NCBI GenBank assembly: GCA_001784805.1
Contig: MFSE01000012.1
Location: 1-43,389 of the forward strand
Reading direction: 5' to 3'
DNA length: 43,389 bases
DNA from: Candidatus Moranbacteria bacterium RIFOXYA12_FULL_35_19
GTDB lineage: Bacteria; Patescibacteriota; Minisyncoccia; Moranbacterales; UBA2206
Shown here: piece after piece, positions 35,247 to 43,389 of the stretch
Position numbering within the stretch: the stretch's first letter is position 1
How the letters are laid out: each line of letters opens with the position of its first letter
Notes under the pieces: model-generated
Database searches by the model: none
The model's input: only the letters and a program-made list of their open reading frames with translations
What the model was told of the DNA's origin: nothing
Made by a program: the position numbers and the translations under genes

Positions 35247-36104
35247 TCAAATTATATTCTTAAAATCTTGATACGCTCTACCCACTGCTTCGTTCAGAGC
35301 TGTTTTTTCGCACCTTCTCTCTTTCCAGTTTTTAATTTTTCTTAACTTGATATACAAAAATATCCACGGTTTCAAAAATAAAGGAGAATTTTTTTTGAAA
35401 AAAATCAACCCAGAAAGCACCAGCCAATAAATTTTACTGGCTTTTTTTTCTTGGCTTTTTTCGTAGTGACGAATTCGACTGGAAGCGCAAACTGCCAATT
35501 TATAGCCAGCTTTTTTGGCCCGCAAAGAAAAGTCGGCGTCTTCCCAATATAAAAAATAATCTTCATCAAAAAGTCCTGCTCGCCGAAAAACTTCCGCCCG
35601 AATAAGCATTGCGCATCCGGAAATATAATCCGTATTGAAATTATTTTTTTGAAGTTCCTTTTCTTGATGCTGGCTTTTCATTTTGAGCCAATTAATTTCT
35701 CCTCCAGAAAACCAAATTTTTCCACTGTCTCCCGCTAAAATCACTGGACTAATTATTCCGATTTTTTCTTCCTTTTCCATTTCTTCCACTAAAAAATCCA
35801 AAGAATTTTTTTCAATTTCCGTATCATAATTTAAAAGCCAAATATAATCCGCTCCACGCTCAAGCGCATATTCAATTCCAATATTATTACCAGAAGAAAA
35901 GCCTAAGTTCTCACTATTTTTTATTAAGATTATTTTAGAAAATTCCCGTTTAATCATTTCAAAAGATCCATCGATGGAATTATTATCCACCAGAATCACT
36001 TCAAAATTAGGATAATCCATTCGAAAAACACTAACCAGCGCTTTTTTCAAACAAGCCCGCCCATTATAATTTAGGATTATCACAAAAACCTTAGGCTGAT
36101 CCAT
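35247..36104 (-). CDS. Glycosyltransferase family 2 protein
   Basis: VFVIILNYNGRACLKKALVSV..FEVILVDNNSIDGS..NLGFSSGNNIGIEYALERGADYIWLLNYDTEI. Confidence 0.92.
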   Translation of the reverse strand: MDQPKVFVIILNYNGRACLKKALVSVFRMDYPNFEVILVDNNSIDGSFEMIKREFSKIILIKNSENLGFSSGNNIGIEYALERGADYIWLLNYDTEIEKNSLDFLVEEMEKEEKIGIISPVILAGDSGKIWFSGGEINWLKMKSQHQEKELQKNNFNTDYISGCAMLIRAEVFRRAGLFDEDYFLYWEDADFSLRAKKAGYKLAVCASSRIRHYEKSQEKKASKIYWLVLSGLIFFKKNSPLFLKPWIFLYIKLRKIKNWKERRCEKTALNEAVGRAYQDFKNII

Positions 36105-36112
36105 AGAAATTT

Positions 36113-37528
36113 TTATTTTTTGCTGATTATACTCATTATTTCTTCAGTCTTAACTACTTGGAATATCCAAATAAACAGACCATAGACGGCCGTAGCGGAA
36201 AAAGCCAATAAGAAAAAATTTATTTCCTTAAAGATAAAGCAATAAACTGTCATAAAAAATCCCGCTAATAAAATCGCCCAGAACTTTTCTATTTTTGGAA
36301 AATATTTCAGCTCCTTGATGATTATATAAAAAGCTGTCAAAGCCACAAACATTTCCGTCGCTACTGAAATAATCGCTGACGCCAAATAAGAATAGTGTGG
36401 GATAAAAATTAGGTTGGCAGATACATTGAAAATTGCCGCCAATGACATAATAAACATTAATTTTTTTTGCTTGTTGCTAGAAATTAAAACGACATTAAAA
36501 AGATTACTGAAAAATATACAACTCAAGGAAAAAACTAAAATCCGAAGCACTATTACAGAAGCACCAAAACCTTGCCCACCAATAAGTTCCACGATTCCCT
36601 CTGCTAAAAACAGCGTGCCGACAACCAGCGGAACAATAATAATCCAAAAAACTTTAAGTGTTCGGTTAGTAATATCATAAAAGCGCATTTTATCAGAAAA
36701 AATATTTTTGGATATTATTGGAAAAACCAAACCAGCGATCATGGCTGGGAAAAAAGTTATATTTTCAATTACTTTATAAGCCACATTGTAAATTCCTACT
36801 TCTGCCCCAGTTTTCAAAATAGACAACAAAATTGTGTCTATTTTAAAATAAATAAAACTAATAACAGCGGCAATGCCTAACGGATATGACTCTTTTAAAA
36901 ATTTTTTCCAATAAATAAAATCGAATTTCAAGGAAAAAGAAACATATTTTTTTGACCAAAAATAAATCAAAGAAAAACTGCAAAGCATATTTAATAAAAG
37001 CGAAAAAATTATCCAGAGAAAGCTAAGCTCAAACTTAATCGCATAAAAAATAAATATTACTTGGATAATTTTCCCTAAAAGCTCTGCCATTGCCACCTTA
37101 TCCATCGCCAAGTTTTTTTGAAATATCCCATTTAACACTTGATAGGAGGAGGAAAAAACAAAAGACAGCGCCACTATAACAATCGCTTGCTTAACTTCCG
37201 CTGGGTAAGGAAAGAAAAAAACAATTATCGGCGAAAGAACAAAAACAAATAATGAAATTATCGCTCTTAGAGAAAAAATGTTCCCGATAATTTCTTTCTC
37301 ATTATTTTCGGGACGAGAAATTTCCCGCGTAACTGTGGAATAAAGTCCTAAATCAGCTATGGCCGTGAAGAAAGATAAGAAAGCCAGCACGGTAGCATAA
37401 TTACCAAAACCTTCTTGACCCAGATATCGGGTAATTAGGCCAATAGAAACGAGCGCCAAAATTGTCGAGAAAATTTTGGCGGTACTGCTAAAAACAACAT
37501 TATAAGCTATTTTTCTGGCGATAACCAT
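36113..37528 (-). CDS. Polysaccharide flippase (Wzx/MATE-like)
   Basis: ITRYLGQEGFGNYATVLAFLSFFTAIADLGLYSTVTREIS and multiple TM helices. Confidence 0.87.
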   Translation of the reverse strand: MVIARKIAYNVVFSSTAKIFSTILALVSIGLITRYLGQEGFGNYATVLAFLSFFTAIADLGLYSTVTREISRPENNEKEIIGNIFSLRAIISLFVFVLSPIIVFFFPYPAEVKQAIVIVALSFVFSSSYQVLNGIFQKNLAMDKVAMAELLGKIIQVIFIFYAIKFELSFLWIIFSLLLNMLCSFSLIYFWSKKYVSFSLKFDFIYWKKFLKESYPLGIAAVISFIYFKIDTILLSILKTGAEVGIYNVAYKVIENITFFPAMIAGLVFPIISKNIFSDKMRFYDITNRTLKVFWIIIVPLVVGTLFLAEGIVELIGGQGFGASVIVLRILVFSLSCIFFSNLFNVVLISSNKQKKLMFIMSLAAIFNVSANLIFIPHYSYLASAIISVATEMFVALTAFYIIIKELKYFPKIEKFWAILLAGFFMTVYCFIFKEINFFLLAFSATAVYGLFIWIFQVVKTEEIMSIISKK

Positions 37529-37579
37529 AGAGTTTACGAACTACTAAATAAACGAAAATACGAAAAGTTAAAATTATAG

Positions 37580-37741
37580 TTAAAGAATTATCTTTTTGAG
37601 AAATTTCTGTTTGACCTGCCTGCCGGCAGGCAGGGAACCCAAAAATTATCTAAAATTTTCCTACGACCGCCGTTGATTGAGGGAAAATTTTAGTAATAAT
37701 TTTTAGGGTTCGAGTTAATTTCGAAAAAAATAATTCTTTAA
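37580..37741. repeat. Structured element family F, copy 3
   Basis: TTAAAGAATTAT..TTTTT / AAAAAAATAATTCTTTA; GAACCCAAAAATTAT/ATAATTTTTAGGGTTC; CTAAAATTTTCC/GGAAAATTTTAG; loop CCGCCGTTGATTGAGGG. Confidence 0.85.
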
Positions 37742-37747
37742 TAAATT

Positions 37748-38236
37748 TTAAACCAAATCGACTGGCTTGATTACCACCCTTCGGTCTTCTCCTTCACCAG
37801 TGCTTTCTGTTTTGATTTGTTTATTCTTTGCTAACTCCATATGAACAAGTCTTCTTTCATACGGCGACATTGGACGAAGTGTTACTGCTCGCTTCTCTTC
37901 TAATGATTGCTTAACTGCATTTTTCGCTAAAATCAAAACAGATTCATTTTTTTCCTGCCGATAAGAATTGACATCCAGCAAAAAATTTATTTTGTTCTCG
38001 ATTTTTTGACGAAAAATTATTCTAGCAATATGTTGCAAAGCTTGAAGATTGACTCCATATTGACCGATCAGAAAATTGGAATCTTTGGTTTGGATGTTGA
38101 AAATCAGATCAGTTTGCTCTTCTGTTTTGACTTCTTCCGGTTCAACTTGACATTCAATTCCCATTTTTTCAACTAATTCTTCCACCGTTTTTTTAATTTT
38201 TTCCTTTGTCTCTTCATTTATTGTTTCATTTTCCAT
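37748..38236 (-). CDS. jag: Jag/KhpB-like KH-R3H RNA-binding protein
   Basis: FLIGQYGVNLQALQHIARIIFRQ and RPMSPYERRLVHMELA; located next to yidC-rnpA-rpmH. Confidence 0.9.
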   Translation of the reverse strand: MENETINEETKEKIKKTVEELVEKMGIECQVEPEEVKTEEQTDLIFNIQTKDSNFLIGQYGVNLQALQHIARIIFRQKIENKINFLLDVNSYRQEKNESVLILAKNAVKQSLEEKRAVTLRPMSPYERRLVHMELAKNKQIKTESTGEGEDRRVVIKPVDLV

Positions 38237-38291
38237 ATTAGTAAAACCCGCGCACTAATGATAAACACAAAATCCTTAATGCGGAGCCATT

Positions 38292-39050
38292 TTAACTCTT
38301 ACTTTTCTCTTTTTTCAAAACTCTCATTTGTTGAATTATAGCAAAAACCGTAGAAACAAGCCAGTAAAGCGCCAAGCCGGCCGGAAATTTTATCCCGATA
38401 AAAAGAGTTAGAATTGGTCCAAGATACATCATCTGGCGAGACATTGTTTGAGAAATATCCGGTGTAGAATTTTCTGATGAGGGAACTGCTTTGGGCATTA
38501 TCATTTTCATTTGAAAATATTGCGCGCCAGCCGCTAAAAAGATCAGTATCAATTGAGGAACAATCTTAATGTTTAATTGATTTAGGTTTATTGTTTTGGA
38601 AAGGTCAATAATTCCCAAAAAATATTGATTAATTTGACCGGGATTGGAAACAAAAGAATATAACTCTTTTGGATCAACTAGGAGTCCAGCGCTAGAAATA
38701 TTGAAAAGCACCTGATAAATCGCAATTAGAAAAATAAGTTGAAAAATTGTCGGTAGGCACCCTGAAAAAGGATTAGTTTTATTTTGTTTATAAAACTCCA
38801 TTAGCGCTCGGCTTTGCTTTTCCTTATCATCTTTATATTTTTTTTGAATTTCTTTGATTTTTGGTTGCATTTCCTGCATTTTTTTCTGGGATTCAATTTG
38901 TTTTTTGCTTAGCGGAATCAGCAGAAATTTCAAAACTAAAGTCACAATAATAATGGCAATGCCAAAATCAGGATAGGGAATAATGTTGTAAATAAAAATC
39001 AAAAAATTATAGATTGGCCGATAAATTGTTTCCCCAAAAATAAATGACAT
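38292..39050 (-). CDS. yidC: Membrane protein insertase YidC/Oxa1
   Basis: DFGIAIIIVTLVLKFLLIPLSKKQIESQKKMQEMQPKIKEIQKKYKDDKEKQSRALMEFYKQNKTNPFSGCLPTIFQLIFLIAIYQVL. Confidence 0.95.
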   Translation of the reverse strand: MSFIFGETIYRPIYNFLIFIYNIIPYPDFGIAIIIVTLVLKFLLIPLSKKQIESQKKMQEMQPKIKEIQKKYKDDKEKQSRALMEFYKQNKTNPFSGCLPTIFQLIFLIAIYQVLFNISSAGLLVDPKELYSFVSNPGQINQYFLGIIDLSKTINLNQLNIKIVPQLILIFLAAGAQYFQMKMIMPKAVPSSENSTPDISQTMSRQMMYLGPILTLFIGIKFPAGLALYWLVSTVFAIIQQMRVLKKEKSKS

Positions 39051-39054
39051 TTTG

Positions 39055-39408
39055 TTATTTTATACTAATTATTAGTCGAGCTTTTTTTAGCGCCGAAAAA
39101 AGATCTGTTTCTAGTTTTTCACTAGAAAATTCTTTTTCCTTTGTTTTGTTTACAAAAATAACCGTGTCTTGTCCTGTTTTTATTTTGTTTATGTTCTTTC
39201 TGATTATTTCTCTTAATTGCCTTTTTAGCCTATTCCTTTCCACTGCCTTGGAAGAAAATTTAATTCCAATAGAAAAACCAAAACGACTAGCTTGGCCTGT
39301 ATTTTTCTTTGTTTTCAGAGCAATGTATCCGGAAGAAAAAAAATAGCCCGCTCGGCGGATTTCTTCAAAATCCTTTAACAAAAGCAGTCTGTTTTTTCTA
39401 GGAAGCAT
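39055..39408 (-). CDS. rnpA: Ribonuclease P protein component
   Basis: LLLLKDFEEIRRAGYFFSS..RFGFSIGIKFSSKAVERNRLKRQLREIIRKN. Confidence 0.92.
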   Translation of the reverse strand: MLPRKNRLLLLKDFEEIRRAGYFFSSGYIALKTKKNTGQASRFGFSIGIKFSSKAVERNRLKRQLREIIRKNINKIKTGQDTVIFVNKTKEKEFSSEKLETDLFSALKKARLIISIK

Positions 39409-39417
39409 ACATTTTTA

Positions 39418-39552
39418 TTACAGAGATATCTTTTTTCGTCCTTTTTGTCTTCTTTTTTTCAAAACACACTTTCCTTTTTTTGTGCTATTTCTCTTCCTAA
39501 ATCCTTGTCTTCTTTTTCTTCTTCCGCTTTTTGGCTTGTAAGTTATGCTCAT
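39418..39552 (-). CDS. rpmH: 50S ribosomal protein L34
   Basis: MSITYKPKSGRRKRRQGFRKRNSTKKGKCVLKKRRQKGRKKISL; start set at internal Met of ORF 39418..39624. Confidence 0.93.
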   Translation of the reverse strand: MSITYKPKSGRRKRRQGFRKRNSTKKGKCVLKKRRQKGRKKISL

Positions 39553-39609
39553 TTTTTTATAATTAATTAATTTCATTAAAAGTTTACCAGTTAAAAGCCT
39601 AAAAGTCAA

Positions 39610-39727
39610 TTCATCCCCCACCACTTTTAGGTTTGGTTATTTTGATTAAATTAATTTAACCAATTAAATAGTTTAAGCTTATCTTTTTTACATAAAACAT
39701 TACAACCTAAAAGTGGTGGGGGATGAA
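39610..39727. repeat. Perfect 24-bp inverted repeat in the rpmH-dnaA intergenic region
   Basis: TTCATCCCCCACCACTTTTAGGTT (39610-39633) / AACCTAAAAGTGGTGGGGGATGAA (39704-39727). Confidence 0.9.
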
Positions 39728-39765
39728 CCTACACTTCTTTTGTCAAAATTATTTTCATCCACATT

Positions 39766-39822
39766 TTATCAACAATGTTATCCACTTTTCCCTTAGACTG
39801 TTTTTTGGGGTTGTGCTATACT
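39766..39822 (+). promoter_or_regulatory. dnaA promoter region with DnaA-box-like sites
   Basis: TTATCAACA, TTATCCACT, then TTAGAC-18 bp-TATACT with TGC extended -10; ATG 8 nt after the -10. Confidence 0.65.
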
Positions 39823-39830
39823 TTTTTTAT

Positions 39831-41210
39831 ATGACTAACGAGGAGCTTTGGAAAACAGCTTTAGGGGAGATAGAGCTTTCCATTTCAAAAGCGAATTTTA
39901 TTACTTGGTTTAAAAATACCTCCATTTTTTCCATAAAAGATGGTCATGTTGTTATTAGTGTGCCTAATGGCTTTGCTAAAGAATGGTTGGAAAATAAATA
40001 CGACCTATATATTCTTCGAGCGCTAAAAAACATTCAGGGTGACATTAAGTCTGTTTCTTGTTTGATTTCTACCGGACCAACCACCTTTTTTCCTCAAAAA
40101 AATTCCGAACCAACAGTTGATGCCATCCAAGCACCAAAAAAAGCATCCTTTCCTACAGAAAAAAAGCTTTTTATAAGCCGAGAAAACAACCTTAATCCTA
40201 AATACACTTTTGATAATTTTGTTGTTGGCGGAAGCAATGAATTGGCCAAGGCCGCCTGTTATGCTGTTTCCCAAAATTTAGGCAATGTTTATAATCCGCT
40301 TTTTATTTACGGCGGAGTTGGACTAGGAAAAACCCATCTTATTCAATCTATTGGTAATGAAGTCCTAAAATCCAATCCGCAACTACAAATAAAATATATT
40401 TCTTCCGAGCGCTTCACTAGTGAACTAATTGATTCAATTAAAAACCAAAAAATCAAGGAATTTAAGGAATACTATCAAAAAATAGACCTTCTTATTATTG
40501 ATGACATCCAATTTATCTCCGGCAAAGAAAAAACTCAAGAAGAATTTTTTCATATTTTCAATTATTTATACCAGCTCAATAAGCAAATCATCCTTTCTAG
40601 TGATCGAGCGCCAAAAGCCATTCAAATACTAGAAGAAAGGCTTCGTTCTCGTTTTGAAGGAGGCATGATTGCTGATGTTTCTAAGCCTGATTTAGAAACA
40701 AGACTGGCTATTCTCAAGAAAAAAGCCACCCAAAATAACATTGAGATTACTCCCGACGCCCTAGATTACATCGCTTCTAACATCAAAAATAACATCCGCG
40801 AATTAGAAGGAGCGCTCAATAGAGTTTTAGTAAGCGCGCAATTAACAAAAAAAGTGGTTGATTTAGCTTATACAAAGCAAATATTGTCTGATATTATATC
40901 CAGTGGCAAAAAAAGAGGGGTTAGTTATAAACATATTCTGAAAGTGGTTTCAGATTTTTATGAAGTTAGTTTAGATGATTTAATCGCTAAAAATAGAAAA
41001 CAAGAAGTAGTAAAACCGCGTCAAGTCGCAATGTTTCTTATGCGAAGTGAATTAGCTTTTTCCTATCCTGGAATTGGCGATAAACTTGGTGGAAGAGATC
41101 ATACCACTGCTATTCATGCTTGTGATAAAATCTTGCAAGCATTAAAAGAGGATGAAAAATTAAACGAGGAATTGGTCCACCTTAAAGATTTATTATATTT
41201 ATTACCCTAA
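39831..41210 (+). CDS. dnaA: Chromosomal replication initiator protein DnaA
   Basis: NPLFIYGGVGLGKTHLIQSIGNEV, LLIIDDIQFISGKEKTQEEFFHIFN, GGRDHTTAIHACDKI; start at MTNEELW. Confidence 0.97.
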   Translation: MTNEELWKTALGEIELSISKANFITWFKNTSIFSIKDGHVVISVPNGFAKEWLENKYDLYILRALKNIQGDIKSVSCLISTGPTTFFPQKNSEPTVDAIQAPKKASFPTEKKLFISRENNLNPKYTFDNFVVGGSNELAKAACYAVSQNLGNVYNPLFIYGGVGLGKTHLIQSIGNEVLKSNPQLQIKYISSERFTSELIDSIKNQKIKEFKEYYQKIDLLIIDDIQFISGKEKTQEEFFHIFNYLYQLNKQIILSSDRAPKAIQILEERLRSRFEGGMIADVSKPDLETRLAILKKKATQNNIEITPDALDYIASNIKNNIRELEGALNRVLVSAQLTKKVVDLAYTKQILSDIISSGKKRGVSYKHILKVVSDFYEVSLDDLIAKNRKQEVVKPRQVAMFLMRSELAFSYPGIGDKLGGRDHTTAIHACDKILQALKEDEKLNEELVHLKDLLYLLP

Positions 41211-41484
41211 TTATAGGTATATCCTGTGGATAACCTTATTATAAACCTGTTTAAATCCAGCTCTATATTCTCTGTTTTTCCTTGTTTATAAAACCCTCCT
41301 AAAATAAATATATAATTTAAACCCAGATCTATCCCCATCCTTAATAAATAAAAATACCTATTTATCCCCTCCTTATCAACACTATTTTTACCTTATTTAA
41401 AGCAAGTTTAACACTTATCCCCACTTATCCCGCTTTATAATAATAGTAGTAATATTTATTTAATTAATTACTTATTAAAATACT
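41211..41484. other. Likely oriC (dnaA-dnaN intergenic)
   Basis: TGTGGATAA (41225-41233), TTATCAACA (41373), TTATCCCCA (41415), TTATCCCGC (41425), then DnaA-trio-like TAATAATAGTAGTAATA (41438-41454) and AT-rich tract. Confidence 0.75.
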
Positions 41485-42642
41485 ATGAAACTAATTTGTA
41501 CTCAAGAAAATTTAAAAAAGGCTATTTTTAATTGTGAAAGGGTAGTAGCGAAGAAAAACACCCTACCTATCTTAAATAATATTCTTTTTGAAACAGAAAA
41601 GGGCGGATTAAAATTATCTGCTACTAATCTTGAATTGGGAGTTTCTTCTAAAATAGGAGCAAAAATAGAAAAAGAAGGTAAAATAACTATTCCCGCTAGG
41701 ATTATTAGTAATTTTTCAAATAATTTACCAGGAGGGGAAAATATTTCCCTAGAATTAGTAGAAAATAATTTAAAGATAAAAAGTGGAGGAAATAAGGCTG
41801 TAATAAAAGGAATTTCTGCGGAAGATTTTCCTCTTCTTCCTTTAAAAAAAACAGAGCATTTATTGGATATTTCTAGTTTAGATTTAAAAATAGCTATTTT
41901 GAAAGTTATGCCCGCAGTAGCTTTTAATGAAGCTCGGCAAGAACTCACAGGCATAAATTTGATCTTAAAAGAAAAAGAGCTTATTTTTGCTGCCACAGAT
42001 AGTTTTCGTTTGGCAGAATTTCGTCTTAAAATAGAGGAAATTAATATAAATAAGGAAAATTATGGGCTTTTTATAGAAAAAAATGAAAATGTAATTATTC
42101 CTTTTAATGTTTTGGCAGAGTTGAATCGGGTTTTAGCCCCAGAAATAGAGACAAGAGTGAAGATAACTATTGAAGAAGGGCAGATTTTTTTTGAAACAGA
42201 AGGGATTAAATTAGTTTCTCGGCTTATTAATGGAAAATATCCGGAATATAAACACATAATGCCGGCGGATTATAAAACTAGGATTGTAGGAGAAAAACAA
42301 GTTTTACAAAACGCGATTAAAATGGCGAATGTATTTTCTTCTGGCGGATCAAATGAGATAACGCTAAAAATTAGCGCAGAGGAGAAGAAAATTTTTATTC
42401 TATCTTCTAGCGCTGAAGCGGGAGAAAATTCAGCTGAACTTAATTTTGACATCACAGGCCCATCCCAGGAAGTTGTTTTTAATGCTAAATATCTTTTAGA
42501 TGGAATTAATGTTATCGCTTCTAATCAGGTGGCAATTTTGCTTAACAGCGAAGCTACTCCTGTAGCTGTGCGCGAGATTGATGAAAAATCCGGCGAAGTT
42601 TTGGAAAATTTCACTTATATTGTGATGCCGATAAAGAATTAA
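41485..42642 (+). CDS. dnaN: DNA polymerase III beta subunit (sliding clamp)
   Basis: MKLICTQENLKKAIFNCERVVAKKNTLPILNNILFE..; C-terminal YIVMPIKN; follows dnaA. Confidence 0.95.
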   Translation: MKLICTQENLKKAIFNCERVVAKKNTLPILNNILFETEKGGLKLSATNLELGVSSKIGAKIEKEGKITIPARIISNFSNNLPGGENISLELVENNLKIKSGGNKAVIKGISAEDFPLLPLKKTEHLLDISSLDLKIAILKVMPAVAFNEARQELTGINLILKEKELIFAATDSFRLAEFRLKIEEININKENYGLFIEKNENVIIPFNVLAELNRVLAPEIETRVKITIEEGQIFFETEGIKLVSRLINGKYPEYKHIMPADYKTRIVGEKQVLQNAIKMANVFSSGGSNEITLKISAEEKKIFILSSSAEAGENSAELNFDITGPSQEVVFNAKYLLDGINVIASNQVAILLNSEATPVAVREIDEKSGEVLENFTYIVMPIKN

Positions 42643-42660
42643 AAGCATATAACATAAAAC

Positions 42661-43389
42661 ATGAAACATGAAACAAAAGAAATAATACACGATTTAATAA
42701 TTATTGGCGCGGGGCCGGCGGGGCTTAGTGCTTCGATTTATGCTTCACGGTATGGGATAAAACATAAAGTTGTTGGGGCGGTTTTGGGTGGGCAAATTAG
42801 TGAGACACATAAAATTGACAATTATCCTGGAATGGAGGATATGAGTGGATATGAATTTGGACAGCGTTGGGGGAAGCACGCCAAAAAATATGGAGTGGAA
42901 ATTATTCCGCAACTAGTTCAAAAAATTAAAAAAGAAAATGGAGGTTCAACCTCCATTATGGAGGTTGAGCCTCCATTTTTTGAAGTAGAATTAGCGAATA
43001 AAAATATTTTACAAGCACGAACAATTCTTTTAGCCACTGGAACAAAAAAAAGAAAACTCAATATTATTGGAGAAAAAGAATTTATTGGAAAGGGTGTGTC
43101 ATATTGTGCTACTTGTGATGGATTTTTTTATAAAAATAAAACTGTGGGTGTGATTGGGGGATCGGATAGTGCAGCGACTGCCACATTATACTTGGCTGAT
43201 TTAGCAGAAAAAGTTTATCTAATTTATCGCAAAAAAGAACTGCGCGCCGAACCTTTTTGGGTAAACTTAATTGAAAAAAATCCAAAAATAGAAGTATTAT
43301 ATGAAACAAATGTGGTGGAAATTTTAGGTGAGCAAAAATTGGAAAAAGTAAAACTCGATAAAGCTTATAATAATTCCAACGAATTAAAT
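42661..43389 (+). CDS. trxB: Thioredoxin reductase-like FAD/NAD(P) oxidoreductase (3'-truncated by window end)
   Basis: My translation: DLIIIGAGPAGLSASIYASRYGI..GGQI..IDNYPGME..LLATGTKKRKLNIIGEKEFIGKGVSYCATCDGFFYKNKTVGVIGGSDSAATATLYL; no stop before window end. Confidence 0.92.
   Translation, partial: MKHETKEIIHDLIIIGAGPAGLSASIYASRYGIKHKVVGAVLGGQISETHKIDNYPGMEDMSGYEFGQRWGKHAKKYGVEIIPQLVQKIKKENGGSTSIMEVEPPFFEVELANKNILQARTILLATGTKKRKLNIIGEKEFIGKGVSYCATCDGFFYKNKTVGVIGGSDSAATATLYLADLAEKVYLIYRKKELRAEPFWVNLIEKNPKIEVLYETNVVEILGEQKLEKVKLDKAYNNSNELN
42940..42974. repeat. Family H double-hairpin palindrome, in frame in trxB
   Basis: GGAGGTTCAACCTCC-ATTAT-GGAGGTTGAGCCTCC; encodes GGSTSIMEVEPP. Confidence 0.85.

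Noticed and set aside
34113-37741. Family F elements as integron attC sites
   Set aside because: Elements are palindromic and intergenic, but I do not see the expected RYYYAAC/GTTRRRY core pairs or an integrase in the window.
1-43389. CRISPR array, rRNA or tRNA genes
   Set aside because: No regular direct-repeat/spacer array, tRNA cloverleaf or rRNA sequence recognised by eye; the repeats present are palindromic and dispersed.
1-43389. Alternative genetic code (UGA = Gly) as in some CPR lineages
   Set aside because: Several conserved-looking ORFs terminate at TGA at sensible positions (e.g. the GIY-YIG and GT2 genes), consistent with code 11.

Overview
This 43.4-kb window looks like part of a small, AT-rich bacterial chromosome, probably Patescibacteria/CPR (an inference from gene content, with no database search). 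It runs into the replication origin: jag-yidC-rnpA-rpmH on the minus strand, then dnaA, a likely oriC, dnaN and a 3'-truncated trxB-like gene on the plus strand. Other content: rpsO, an NYN-domain gene and pnp; yraN, a dksA/traR-like gene, lspA, a comM-like gene and rsmA; a UbiA-type prenyltransferase; a relaxase-less type IV secretion-like cluster (VirB6-, PrgI-, VirB4- and VirB2-like, about 16.8-31.6 kb); and a minus-strand polysaccharide locus (two O-antigen-ligase-like proteins, two GT2, one flippase). The most unusual feature is a dense set of long palindromic elements from several families. (1) Palindromes are inserted in frame into conserved genes (pnp, lspA, rsmA with four events, an O-antigen ligase, trxB). 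(2) A small GIY-YIG nuclease gene is bounded by 31-bp inverted REP-like palindromes that recur elsewhere, suggesting an autonomous/non-autonomous mobile pair. (3) A ~95-bp palindrome occurs three times, each exactly 5 nt upstream of a likely start codon. (4) Three ~165-bp elements in the polysaccharide locus share conserved loops but have covarying stems. There is also a promoter- and terminator-bounded ~500-nt candidate structured RNA (about 8.24-8.76 kb) that I cannot assign. All family assignments come from reading the sequence and translations; no alignments or searches were run.
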